A DNA stretch of 36,366 nt from Ignavibacteriaceae bacterium (GTDB taxonomy: Bacteria; Bacteroidota; Ignavibacteria; Ignavibacteriales; Ignavibacteriaceae), in assembly GCA_019638025.1 (NCBI GenBank), contig JAHBUO010000018.1, forward strand, positions 1-36,366. Reading direction: 5' to 3'. The number at the start of each line of letters is the position of its first letter. The first letter of the stretch is position 1. The notes beneath the pieces are model-generated. The model saw only the letters and a list, made by a program, of their open reading frames with translations, did not search any database and was not told where the DNA came from. Made by a program: the position numbers and the translations under genes. This document shows, piece after piece, positions 24,365 through 32,736 of the stretch.

Positions 24365-26815
24365 CTAAAATGTTTGAATAATTTTTAGTAAATCAGAGTA
24401 AACACCACTTGCCGTAAGTCGTGCTCCGGCTCCCGGACCTTGAATAATCAGTGGTTTATCACCGTAGAATGTAGTATAGAACATGAACAAACTTTCGCTT
24501 CCACTAAGTTTTGCAGATGGATGAGTGTGCTCCACTTTTTCGAGACTCACACTCGCTGAATTATTAGTAATTTTTGCAATATATCTTAAAAGTTTGTTCT
24601 CTAATTTTGTTTCATTATATAGTTTTAGCATCGAATTATCTTCTTTTGCTAATTCATTGTAAAATAATTCAATTGATGTTGCAGTTAAAGCTTTTTTTGA
24701 AATAAGCCCACTTACTTTAATGTCTTTTATTTCAATAGGATAGCCAAGCTCTCTTCCAAGGATTAAAAGCTTCCGAGCCGCATCAAGCCCGTCCAGATCA
24801 TCTCTTGGGTCGGGCTCAGTATAACCAAGTTTTTGTGCCTTTTTAACTAATTCTGAAAATGGGAGCATACCATCATAAGTATTGAAGAGATAGGAGAGTG
24901 TGCCACTAAAAACACCTTCAATTTTTAGTACTTTGTCACCACTTTCAAGCAAGTTTCGAAGAGTTGAGATTATTGGTAGGCTTGCACCAACATTTGTTTC
25001 GTAAAGAAAATGTGCCTTATCTGATTTTGCACTATGGATTTTCCGATATTTATTCAGTGAAGAGGAATTCGCGATTTTGTTTGGAGTAATAATTGAGGTG
25101 TTATTTTTAAGTAATTCCTCATAACTATATACAAATATATCTTTTGCTGTACAGTCTATGAATACCTTATTTGGATGATTAGCTTGTAACATAGAACTTA
25201 TAAATCCTTTGATATCAGCAAGTTGAGTTGAATTAGTTAATTCAAACAATATTTCCCCAACATCTGAACTGTTATTATTCAAAATCATCTTTTGGCTGTT
25301 TATCAATCCACAAACCCTAACTGCTATTCCTTCTTTTATAAGGAGTTGCAAGTTCTGCTTAAGTATGCTAACAAATTCACTACCTACTTGTCCAGATGCT
25401 CCGGCAATATACAGATTGATGGACTTTTTCTTTGGAAAGAAAAAGATGTTGTGGAGCACTGTTAATGCTTTTTCTTCACTTTCTGAATCGATAACTACAG
25501 AGATATTTAATTCAGATGCTCCTTGCGCAATAGCAGCAATATTGACTCCATTCTTTCCGAGAGAAGCAAAAACTTTGCCTGCCACTCCGGTTTTATGCCG
25601 CATATTCTCTCCAACAATAGCAATAATTGAAAAATTATTTTCAGCAATAATTTCATCGATTAACTTATCCCGAATCTCATATTTTAATTCTTCTGATAAG
25701 GACTCAACTGCGATAGTAGTGTCTGATTGTTTAATTGCTAAGCAAATTGAATGTTCAGACGATGCTTGAGTTATTAAAATTATGCTTATATCATTTTTTG
25801 AGAGTGCCCCAAATATTCGCTTTGCGATTCCCGGAACCCCTATCATACCACTCCCTTCAATACGGACAAGGGATAGATTATTTACTGAAGTGATACCACT
25901 TATTTCAAAGTTACTCTTTTGTTTTTTCTTAGAGATTATCGAGCCTTGAAAATATGGATTAAACGTATTCTTGATAATAATCGGAATGTTTTTCTTCATT
26001 GCCGGAATCATGGTTGGAGGATGAATTACCTTTGCACCAAAGTGAGATAATTCCATAGCTTCTTCATAAGTGAGTGTGTTGAGCACAAAAGCATCTTTCA
26101 CTTTTTGTGGATTAGCTGTTAATACTCCATCAACATCAGTCCATATTTCAATTGATTTTGCATTCAAAGCTGCACCTAAAATTGAAGCTGTATAATCAGA
26201 ACCCCCTCTCCCGATAGTTGTTGTTTCGTCCTGTAGTGATGATGCGAGAAATCCGGTTACAATCTGTATTTTATTTGAATCTTTAAAATGTTGTTGAAGC
26301 AACTTATTCGTTATTTCAAAATTGACCTTCGCTGAACCAAAATTATTATCAGTCTTAATTACAGTTCTGCTATCTAGAAAAGCTACTTCAAGCTTTCGTG
26401 AAATCATGGCTTCGGTTATTATATAATTGGATAACAATTCTCCGAAGCTCAATATAAAGTCAAGTGTTTTATCAGTTAATTCTCGAACTAACGATACTCC
26501 TAATAAAATTTCTTCTAATTTTTTAAATTCATTTTCTAAATAGTAAATAAGTTTAGCTTGTCTTGATTTTCTGACTAAAAAAGTAACAGCTTCTGTATGC
26601 CTTAGTTTTAAATCGATAATGATTTTATTAAAGCTGGCATTCCCATCTTTCGCATAGTATGAAGCTTTTATCAAACTATCTGTTACTCCTTGAAATGCTG
26701 AGAATACTACAGCTAACTTAGGATGAGTTTTAGTTTTTTCAATTATAATACTAATTACTTTTTCAATACGCTCGGGTGTTCCGACAGAAGAACCGCCGAA
26801 TTTCATTATTACCAT
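24365..26815 (-). CDS. thrA: Bifunctional aspartate kinase / homoserine dehydrogenase
   Basis: Fusion of 816 residues, the size of E. coli ThrA (about 820). The aspartate kinase part (1 to about 290) starts KFGGSSVGTPERI with Lys5 and contains GFLASS, TTIGRGGSDYTASILG and EIWTDVDGVLTANP. Two ACT regulatory domains (about 305-455) are expected to bind an end-product amino acid, probably threonine. The homoserine dehydrogenase part (from about 465) has the NAD loop AGASGQVGSEF, then TNVGASLPIISTLRNLLESG, IEGVFSGTLSYLFN and EPDPRDDLDGLDAARKLLIL. A second ATG lies three codons downstream. It is the first gene of the operon, behind the promoter at 26851-26882; no leader peptide with Thr/Ile codons or attenuator hairpin was seen in the 75-bp gap. 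Confidence 0.97.
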   Translation of the reverse strand: MVIMKFGGSSVGTPERIEKVISIIIEKTKTHPKLAVVFSAFQGVTDSLIKASYYAKDGNASFNKIIIDLKLRHTEAVTFLVRKSRQAKLIYYLENEFKKLEEILLGVSLVRELTDKTLDFILSFGELLSNYIITEAMISRKLEVAFLDSRTVIKTDNNFGSAKVNFEITNKLLQQHFKDSNKIQIVTGFLASSLQDETTTIGRGGSDYTASILGAALNAKSIEIWTDVDGVLTANPQKVKDAFVLNTLTYEEAMELSHFGAKVIHPPTMIPAMKKNIPIIIKNTFNPYFQGSIISKKKQKSNFEISGITSVNNLSLVRIEGSGMIGVPGIAKRIFGALSKNDISIILITQASSEHSICLAIKQSDTTIAVESLSEELKYEIRDKLIDEIIAENNFSIIAIVGENMRHKTGVAGKVFASLGKNGVNIAAIAQGASELNISVVIDSESEEKALTVLHNIFFFPKKKSINLYIAGASGQVGSEFVSILKQNLQLLIKEGIAVRVCGLINSQKMILNNNSSDVGEILFELTNSTQLADIKGFISSMLQANHPNKVFIDCTAKDIFVYSYEELLKNNTSIITPNKIANSSSLNKYRKIHSAKSDKAHFLYETNVGASLPIISTLRNLLESGDKVLKIEGVFSGTLSYLFNTYDGMLPFSELVKKAQKLGYTEPDPRDDLDGLDAARKLLILGRELGYPIEIKDIKVSGLISKKALTATSIELFYNELAKEDNSMLKLYNETKLENKLLRYIAKITNNSASVSLEKVEHTHPSAKLSGSESLFMFYTTFYGDKPLIIQGPGAGARLTASGVYSDLLKIIQTF

Positions 26816-26850
26816 TATTAACTCTTAAAATTAATCTTTTGTTTTCTGAA

Positions 26851-26882
26851 CAAAGTTAAATATTTAAAGGTGATATGGCAAA
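26851..26882 (-). promoter_or_regulatory. Promoter of the thrA-asd-thrB-thrC operon (-33/-7, Bacteroidota type)
   Basis: The minus strand has TTTG (26882-26879), a 20-bp spacer and TAACTTTG (26858-26851), matching the Bacteroidota sigma consensus TTTG-N17-23-TAnnTTTG. The -7 box ends 35 bp before the thrA ATG. The -33 box is part of a 10-bp palindrome CAAATATTTG (26879-26888), which could be a repressor site or coincidence. This is the best-supported promoter in the window. Confidence 0.65.
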
Positions 26883-26890
26883 TATTTGAT

Positions 26891-28486
26891 TTAATCTAAA
26901 CGGTAAATCAAATCTGCGGGTCGTTTAGAATTATATAGTCTGATAAGTGATTTAATTCCAATTCGAGAGCCTCTTGAAGCTGCTTGTCGATAGTAGTTTG
27001 ATGCGAGTCCAAGATTTTGTTGCAATCCTATTCCATTCTCATAAAAATGGGCTAAGGTTAATTGAGCAAATATTCCACCTCGCTCGTTAATCTCAATAAG
27101 TTGATGAAGAATAGAATCAATGTTAATTATGTTTTCAAGTTTTGAGGATTCAGCTAAATGTAATCGAGAATAAGCTTCATAGTTTCCTGTTGTGTTAGCA
27201 ATTTCTCTCCAAAGTTTTATCCCGTCATTCTTCATTTCTTCGGATTGACTATTTAGCAAATTTATTCCCAATTCGATTTGAGAAAAAATATGTCCTTTAG
27301 CTGAAGCTTCTCTTAACAATTTAACAGCATCAGACTTGAATATATCCCCCTCGAAACCAAGATTTATTAGTCCTGCCCAAATATACTTTGCTGATAGATT
27401 TCCATTGTTAGCTTCTCTTTTAAAATCAATTGTTTCATAAAGTTTTTTAGATAGCTGCCAAAAAAGTTGTGGAGCATATGGACTCTCACAGCGGATGGCA
27501 CGAAAATAATATTCAGCTCCTTTAATCAAATTTTTCTCTACAGAAAGGCCTTCAGAATAAATATAACCAAGCATAGTTAAACATTCTGGATTACCATAGT
27601 CAGCATACTCATATATTTTTTTCAAATATTTACTAAATGAAAACTCTTCAATAGATTTATTAATATCTGTTGAATCAAAATTAATTTTACTATGTCGAAG
27701 AAAACTCTTAAAAATATCATTATTATCGATAGACTTGAGGCTGTCATCAGACAAATCCAAATATACAAGTGATGTTAAAGCCGATACATTTGATTGTAAA
27801 TTTGGGGTTGTTACTGCACCACTTGTAGAGTTATTCTTTTTAACGAAAGTGCTTTCCCCGTTTTCTGTCGGCTTGGGTTTATAACCGGCATTTAAAAAAT
27901 CATTCATCACTTCATCAGCCAATAAATATCCATTTGACGAAGCTTTCCTCAACCAATAGAAAGTTAATTCCATATCTTTTTTAACAATTAGATTATCAGA
28001 ATAGAACAATCCTAAAGCATATTGAGCTTCACGCATACCTAATTCAGCAGCATCATTCATCAAGCTAAAAGAAGTATAGGGATTCCACTCAACACCGGTT
28101 CCATTAAGATACATAATCGACAGATTATAAAGAGCCGGGTAATACTTTTGATTTGCTGATTTAGAAATCCAATCAATTGCTGCTGAAGTATCTGGTTCAA
28201 AACCATCACCTAAAAGATAGCGTATGCCTAACTCATGCTGAGCTACTGCATCACCATTATTGGCATCTTTTATTAAATTAAACTTTTGCCACAACTGGTA
28301 GGAAAAGCTATAAGCCGGATAAAATCTAATCGATTCAGATTTTTTATTCTTCCTAAATGCTGAGCTATTAATTGAATCTATTAGAGCGACTGATTGGGCA
28401 AGAATTATAAAATTCATGCAACTCGCTAATAAGATTGTGAGCCACGCTTTACTTAATAATAATTTTAGAAAATCGAAATTAATCAT
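26891..28486 (-). CDS. Sel1-repeat (SLR/TPR-like) protein, predicted lipoprotein
   Basis: Protein of 531 residues built from Sel1-like helical repeats, which usually act as protein-protein scaffolds. The clearest are at about 80-115 (AQHELGIRYLLGDGFEPDTS), 117-150 (LYNLSIMYLNGTGVEWNP), 153-190 (AQYALGLFYSDN), about 298-330 (LTMLGYIYSEGLSVEKN) and near the C-terminus (AQLTLAHFYENGIGLQQN). The N-terminal hydrophobic segment ends in LLASC (Cys23), a plausible lipobox. A less likely alternative is a start at the next ATG (28417). A Ser/Thr/Asn-rich linker (about 210-240) separates two repeat blocks. It is transcribed divergently from glyS. Partner and function are unknown. Confidence 0.85.
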   Translation of the reverse strand: MINFDFLKLLLSKAWLTILLASCMNFIILAQSVALIDSINSSAFRKNKKSESIRFYPAYSFSYQLWQKFNLIKDANNGDAVAQHELGIRYLLGDGFEPDTSAAIDWISKSANQKYYPALYNLSIMYLNGTGVEWNPYTSFSLMNDAAELGMREAQYALGLFYSDNLIVKKDMELTFYWLRKASSNGYLLADEVMNDFLNAGYKPKPTENGESTFVKKNNSTSGAVTTPNLQSNVSALTSLVYLDLSDDSLKSIDNNDIFKSFLRHSKINFDSTDINKSIEEFSFSKYLKKIYEYADYGNPECLTMLGYIYSEGLSVEKNLIKGAEYYFRAIRCESPYAPQLFWQLSKKLYETIDFKREANNGNLSAKYIWAGLINLGFEGDIFKSDAVKLLREASAKGHIFSQIELGINLLNSQSEEMKNDGIKLWREIANTTGNYEAYSRLHLAESSKLENIINIDSILHQLIEINERGGIFAQLTLAHFYENGIGLQQNLGLASNYYRQAASRGSRIGIKSLIRLYNSKRPADLIYRLD

Positions 28487-28497
28487 TCCTCAAAAGA

Positions 28498-28505
28498 CAA
28501 ACTTA
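28498..28505 (-). promoter_or_regulatory. Possible -7 element for the Sel1-repeat gene
   Basis: The minus strand reads TAAGTTTG, matching TAnnTTTG, only 11 bp before the annotated ATG at 28486. It would give a nearly leaderless transcript, or fit a start further downstream. No -33 box was seen. Confidence 0.3.
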
Positions 28506-28546
28506 AATAATACTTAGATAGTCTAAAGTAAGAAAAAGATTAATCC

Positions 28547-28554
28547 TAATTTTG
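28547..28554 (+). promoter_or_regulatory. Possible -7 element for glyS
   Basis: TAATTTTG matches TAnnTTTG and lies 38 bp upstream of the glyS ATG (28593), in the 106-bp divergent gap shared with the Sel1-repeat gene. No clear -33 TTTG at 17-23 bp upstream. Confidence 0.4.
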
Positions 28555-28592
28555 TATATTTAGAATTATTTTAATAAAAGTTACGGATAGAG

Positions 28593-30074
28593 ATGCAAGA
28601 GAAGAAAAAAACTGACATTGTTGAAAAAATAGTTTCTTTGGCAAAAAGAAGAGGATTTGTTTTTCAATCGAGTGAAATTTATGGCGGTCTTAACGGCTGT
28701 TGGGATTACGGTCCACTAGGTGTTGAGTTGCTAAAAAATATAAAAGAAGAGTGGTGGAAGTTCATGACCTACCGAGAAGATGTTGAAGGTCTTGATGCTT
28801 CAATACTTATGCACCCAAAAGTTTGGGAAGCATCCGGTCATGTCGAAAATTTCAGTGATCCAATGATTGATTGTAAACAGTGTAAATCAAGATTTCGATT
28901 AGATATATTAGTTGAATCTATTAATGCAAAGAAGAAAAAGAAATATTTGCAAGATTTTTCATCAAAGATTGAATCGAAAGAATATATTGAGAGAATTCAA
29001 TCCCTAAAAGAAGATGAAGATGAGATTAATACTGTATTTAATACATTGCTGGAAGATGAAAATTATAACAAATCTCTGTTAGCTGAAATCAATTGTCCTC
29101 AATGCGGGAACAAGGGAACATTTACAGAAGCACGTCAATTTAATTTAATGTTTAAAACTTTTATTGGCCCACTCGAAGACACAAGTGCAGTAGTTTATCT
29201 ACGCCCGGAAACTGCTCAGGGAATTTTTGTCAATTTCTTAAACGTACAAGGTAGCTCGCGCCAAAAATTGCCTTTTGGAATTGCACAAATTGGGAAGGCA
29301 TTCAGAAATGAAATTAACACCAAAAATTTCTTATTCAGAACAAGAGAATTTGAGCAGATGGAAATGCAATATTTTGTCAAGCCGGACGCTGCTCAAAACT
29401 GGTTTGATTACTGGAAAACTGAAAGACTTGAATGGTTCAAAAACCTTGGGATGACCACTACAAAGCTTAGATATCATGACCACGAAAAACTTGCACATTA
29501 TGCAGATGCTGCGACCGATATTGAGTATGAATTTCCATTTGGTTGGGGAGAGATTGAAGGAATTCACAACCGTACAAATTATGATTTGAGTAGACACGAG
29601 CAATTTTCAAGCAAATCACTTAAATATTTTGATGAAGAAACAAAAGAGAAATATGTTCCATTTATCATCGAAACTTCAGCCGGTGCAAGCAGATCTTTTA
29701 TGGCATTTTTTGTTGATGCATATTTTGAAGAAGAAGTTAATGGTGAAGTTAGAACTGTATTGAAATTTCATCCTAAGTTAGCCCCAATTAAAGCTGCAAT
29801 ACTTCCTTTAGTAAATAAGGACGGTATGCCTGAAATTGCTCGGAAAATTGAAGCTGACCTTCGGAAAAACTTCAAAGTTTTTTATGATGATAAAGGTGCA
29901 ATTGGAAGAAGATATCGCAGACAAGACGAAGTAGGAACTCCGTTCTGTATTACTATCGATACGCAAACAATTGAAGATAATACAGTCACAGTTAGAGAGC
30001 GAGATACGATGATACAAGATCGTATTGCTATTGACCAATTGAAAAATTATCTTCTAACAAAAATTCTCGGGTAA
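28593..30074 (+). CDS. glyS: Glycyl-tRNA synthetase, alpha2 (eukaryote/archaeal-like) type
   Basis: Class II aminoacyl-tRNA synthetase (493 residues) that charges tRNA-Gly. It is the single-chain homodimeric type, also found in Firmicutes/Actinobacteria, Bacteroidota and archaea, not the alpha2-beta2 type. The N-terminus has FVFQSSEIYGGLNGCWDYGP. Two zinc-type pairs, Cys94/Cys97 and Cys168/Cys171, flank an insertion. Motif 2 is in the region RNEINTKNFLFRTREFEQME, and motif 3 is in ETSAGASRSFMAFF plus the class II HPKLAPIKAAILPL stretch that starts the anticodon-binding domain. The C-terminal domain ends with VTVRERDTMIQDRI. It is followed after 27 bp by the TPR protein on the same strand. Confidence 0.97.
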   Translation: MQEKKKTDIVEKIVSLAKRRGFVFQSSEIYGGLNGCWDYGPLGVELLKNIKEEWWKFMTYREDVEGLDASILMHPKVWEASGHVENFSDPMIDCKQCKSRFRLDILVESINAKKKKKYLQDFSSKIESKEYIERIQSLKEDEDEINTVFNTLLEDENYNKSLLAEINCPQCGNKGTFTEARQFNLMFKTFIGPLEDTSAVVYLRPETAQGIFVNFLNVQGSSRQKLPFGIAQIGKAFRNEINTKNFLFRTREFEQMEMQYFVKPDAAQNWFDYWKTERLEWFKNLGMTTTKLRYHDHEKLAHYADAATDIEYEFPFGWGEIEGIHNRTNYDLSRHEQFSSKSLKYFDEETKEKYVPFIIETSAGASRSFMAFFVDAYFEEEVNGEVRTVLKFHPKLAPIKAAILPLVNKDGMPEIARKIEADLRKNFKVFYDDKGAIGRRYRRQDEVGTPFCITIDTQTIEDNTVTVRERDTMIQDRIAIDQLKNYLLTKILG

Positions 30075-30101
30075 CACTCTGTCTATATGAGGAATGGTAG
30101 A

Positions 30102-31253
30102 ATGACCAAAAAAATATTTATTTTATTCATAATACTTTTTGCAATAATTAAGCAAGATATAAAATCGCAAGGTATTCAGTTTGATTCGCTCGTTCAAAAA
30201 GGAATTAGGGAAATTTATAACATCAAATTTGAAGAAGCAGAAATTACTTTTAGAAAAGTGATATCCGATTATCCTGAGCATCCTTCAGGGAGATTCTTTT
30301 TAGCAATGATTGACTGGTGGAGAATTCTTCTCGATTTAGATGAAGAAAAATACGATGATTTATTATTCCAAAAATTAGAAGATGTTATCTTTCAGTGCGA
30401 TGGTATTCTTAAAAAGAACAAAAATGATGTTGATGCATTGTTCTTCAAAGGGGGAGCAATTGGGTTTAGGGGAAGACTACGAGCTGTTAGAGAAAGTTGG
30501 CTGAAAGCTGCTGACGATGGGCGAGAAGCTCTTCCTATTGTTGAATTAGCCTCAAAGCTTGACCCAGATAATAAAGATGTAGAACTCGGATTTGGTATTT
30601 ATAACTACTATGCTGCAGTCATTCCGGAAAAGTACCCACTAATAAAACCATTAATGTTTTTTTTTCCTTCAGGTGATAAGCAAAAAGGGATAAACCAGTT
30701 GCAAAATACTGCGACTCACGGAAAATATGCAAAGTATGAAGCTCAGTATTTCTTAATGACTTTATTCCAACAATTCGAAAATGATTTTACTAAAGCCTAT
30801 GAGTATGCAGTTAATTTGAATAATGAATTTCCCGATAACCCTAATTTTCAAAGATGGCGCGGAAGAATGGCTGTGAGGAGAGGTTTAGATTTTGAGTATT
30901 TTAATATTTTCTCCAATGTTTATGAGAGATGCAAGAATAATTTGATTGGGTATAATAATAAAGCTGAACGCGAAGCAACATATTATATCGGCTTATATTA
31001 TCGAGGCAACAGAAATATAGATTCTGCAAAAGTTTATTTTGAAGAATGTGAAAAGCTATCAAAAGTTATTGATGGGAAAAATCATTCCGGATTTTTAGTA
31101 AATGCTGTTTTATATCAAGCTTATTTTGAAGACCTTCTTGGCAATAGAGAAGAAGCCTTGAGAAAATATAAAGAAGTATTGAACATGAAAGAGTTTAGTC
31201 AATCACACTTTCATGCAAAGCTTTATCTCGAAAGACCATATAAAGAAAATTAA
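30102..31253 (+). CDS. Secreted TPR-repeat protein
   Basis: Protein of 383 residues with an N-terminal signal sequence (MTKKIFILFIILFAIIKQDI) and tetratricopeptide-like helices: about 33-65 (YNIKFEEAEITFRKVISDYP), 235-265 (DFTKAYEYAVNLNNEFPDNP), about 297-325 (ATYYIGLYYRGNRNIDSAKV) and 345-370 (LGNREEALRKYKEVL). I chose ATG 30102 over ATG 30087 because GAGGA (30089-30093) sits at a good ribosome-site distance from 30102 and the signal peptide then begins normally. It is probably periplasmic. It follows glyS by 27 bp and converges on the PorV/PorQ-like gene with interlocked stop codons. No specific function can be given. Confidence 0.88.
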   Translation: MTKKIFILFIILFAIIKQDIKSQGIQFDSLVQKGIREIYNIKFEEAEITFRKVISDYPEHPSGRFFLAMIDWWRILLDLDEEKYDDLLFQKLEDVIFQCDGILKKNKNDVDALFFKGGAIGFRGRLRAVRESWLKAADDGREALPIVELASKLDPDNKDVELGFGIYNYYAAVIPEKYPLIKPLMFFFPSGDKQKGINQLQNTATHGKYAKYEAQYFLMTLFQQFENDFTKAYEYAVNLNNEFPDNPNFQRWRGRMAVRRGLDFEYFNIFSNVYERCKNNLIGYNNKAEREATYYIGLYYRGNRNIDSAKVYFEECEKLSKVIDGKNHSGFLVNAVLYQAYFEDLLGNREEALRKYKEVLNMKEFSQSHFHAKLYLERPYKEN

Positions 31254-32182
31254 AGATTAGTATTTAGTCCAATTCGGTGAATAGAACCAATTTCTCCCCA
31301 TGATGAATAGGCATAATTAAAGATGTATTCTTTTATTAGTATTCCGAGTCCAAGATTAAAACCTGCTAATCCGGCATATGTTCCAACTTTAAGTTCTTTT
31401 CTTTTTTCGTTGTCGTATCCTACACGCAGTCGGAGTACTTTACTTAAATTAAATTCACCGCCTACCGAGAAGTTCTTAAATCTATTAATAATACCATCTG
31501 TATTCATCTGTATTTTGTGAAAATCAAGAAATAGTCTTAAAGGAAGATGCTCTAGTTTTTTGGCAATACCAACATTTACATCAAGAGGAAGGCTTTCTTT
31601 GGTATTTATATAAGAAGAGAGTTGTGTTCCGATATTCTGAACTGCTAAAGATAAATTTAAATTTTGTGAAGGAATTGTATAATAAACCCCTAAATCCATT
31701 GCGGCTGCCGTTGAAGAGTAACTATCAATTCCGGAGTAGACGAATTTTACGTTTGTTCCATAATAAAAATTTTCGTCTATTGTTCCGGCATAGCCAATAA
31801 TAAAAGCTATATCACTAGCTGAATACTCTCCGATTCTATTTCCGAAATCATCAGATTTTGTAAACGTCCCATAATTTGCATATTTAACAGCGGCTCCAAA
31901 TCTTCCTAATCCCTCAAAGTTTTTCGATGCAGAGATTGAGGCAAAGTTAAAATCTAAAAAATGGCTCATATACGAAAAAGAAAGGGGAGTCTCCTCAATA
32001 AGTTTTAATCCCGCGGGATTAAAGAAAATCACATCTGCATCATCACCACTTGCTGAAAAACTTCCTCCCATTGAGGCAGCTCTCGGACTCATATCAATGC
32101 GTAGAAACTCAAAAGTGTTATCTTGTGCTTGAATTTGTGAAATAAAAATTAAAATAATTATTGCAACACGGAAAAAGTTCAT
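31250..32182 (-). CDS. PorV/PorQ family outer-membrane protein
   Basis: Predicted beta-barrel of 310 residues. I use the ATG at 32182 rather than the upstream in-frame start at 32254 because it gives a clean signal peptide (MNFFRVAIIILIFISQIQAQ) and has AGGA 7 bp before it. The mature N-terminus reads FEFLRIDMSPRAASMGGSF, then DADVIFFNPAGL, the signature of the PorV/PorQ/UPF0164 group. The remainder is amphipathic strands with VQNIGTQL and LRVGYDNEKR. In Bacteroidota such proteins take part in type IX secretion or as accessory porins; no other T9SS gene is in this window, so the role is open. The stop interlocks with that of the converging TPR gene. Confidence 0.85.
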   Translation of the reverse strand: MNFFRVAIIILIFISQIQAQDNTFEFLRIDMSPRAASMGGSFSASGDDADVIFFNPAGLKLIEETPLSFSYMSHFLDFNFASISASKNFEGLGRFGAAVKYANYGTFTKSDDFGNRIGEYSASDIAFIIGYAGTIDENFYYGTNVKFVYSGIDSYSSTAAAMDLGVYYTIPSQNLNLSLAVQNIGTQLSSYINTKESLPLDVNVGIAKKLEHLPLRLFLDFHKIQMNTDGIINRFKNFSVGGEFNLSKVLRLRVGYDNEKRKELKVGTYAGLAGFNLGLGILIKEYIFNYAYSSWGEIGSIHRIGLNTNL

Positions 32183-32337
32183 ATAAATTCCTAAAATTTC
32201 ATTACTGATAATAATTAATGCGATTTGTAAAGGCAAGGTAAATATCTGTTGCAAAATTGGGAAAGTATTTTCAAATACCCATATTTCACTTTAAGATTTT
32301 TTGAATTTGGTAAAAATGTCAGAAGGGCTTTAATCAT

Positions 32338-32736
32338 ATGAGTTATTATTTCAAAGGAAGAATTTCATTTCACGATTGTGATCCGGCAGGAATAATGTTT
32401 TTTGCCAAAATCTATTCTTTCATGCACTCAGCTTATGAGGAGATGATTTCGTCGTACAATTTAGATGAAGATTATTGGAATAACCAAAATTATGTTGTCC
32501 CAATAATTGAATGTGGAGCAAAATATCGTGCTCCTTTTAAATATGGGGATAATATTGAAATTCAAATTGATGTCACTCAAGTAAGAAGTTCATCTTTTGA
32601 ATTAAGTTACAAGTGTTTTAATCAGAATCAGATTTTATGTGTTGAAGGGCAAACAGTTCACGTACACATAGATAAAAAATTGTGGAAAAAAAAGAAGATG
32701 AGTGAGAAGTTATTTAATTCTCTAAGCAAAGTTTAA
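32338..32736 (+). CDS. 4HBT-type hotdog acyl-CoA thioesterase, probable DHNA-CoA thioesterase
   Basis: Hotdog-fold thioesterase of 132 residues. The signature FHDCDPAGIMFFAKIYSFMH contains the catalytic Asp15 of the 4-hydroxybenzoyl-CoA thioesterase (4HBT) class. The following YRAPFKYGDNIEIQIDV and SSFELSYKCFN strands fit the fold. The family also includes YbgC-like enzymes, so sequence alone does not fix the substrate. Its converging overlap with menE and the adjacent menBA suggest it hydrolyses 1,4-dihydroxy-2-naphthoyl-CoA, the step between MenB and MenA (the MenI/YdiI role). AGAAGGG lies upstream of the ATG. The stop codon overlaps the menE stop by two bases. Confidence 0.88.
   Translation: MSYYFKGRISFHDCDPAGIMFFAKIYSFMHSAYEEMISSYNLDEDYWNNQNYVVPIIECGAKYRAPFKYGDNIEIQIDVTQVRSSSFELSYKCFNQNQILCVEGQTVHVHIDKKLWKKKKMSEKLFNSLSKV

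Noticed and set aside
25365..25769. 134-codon open frame opposite thrA
   Set aside because: Antisense to the conserved ACT and dehydrogenase regions of thrA; composition is that of a shadow frame.
32231..32253. GG...TTGC pair resembling a sigma-54 promoter before the thioesterase
   Set aside because: The distance between GG and GC is 12 bp rather than 10, and the -24 box is poor.
32183..32254. Longer N-terminus for the PorV/PorQ-like protein
   Set aside because: The extra 24 residues would bury the signal peptide; the internal ATG has an AGGA ribosome site and gives a normal signal sequence.
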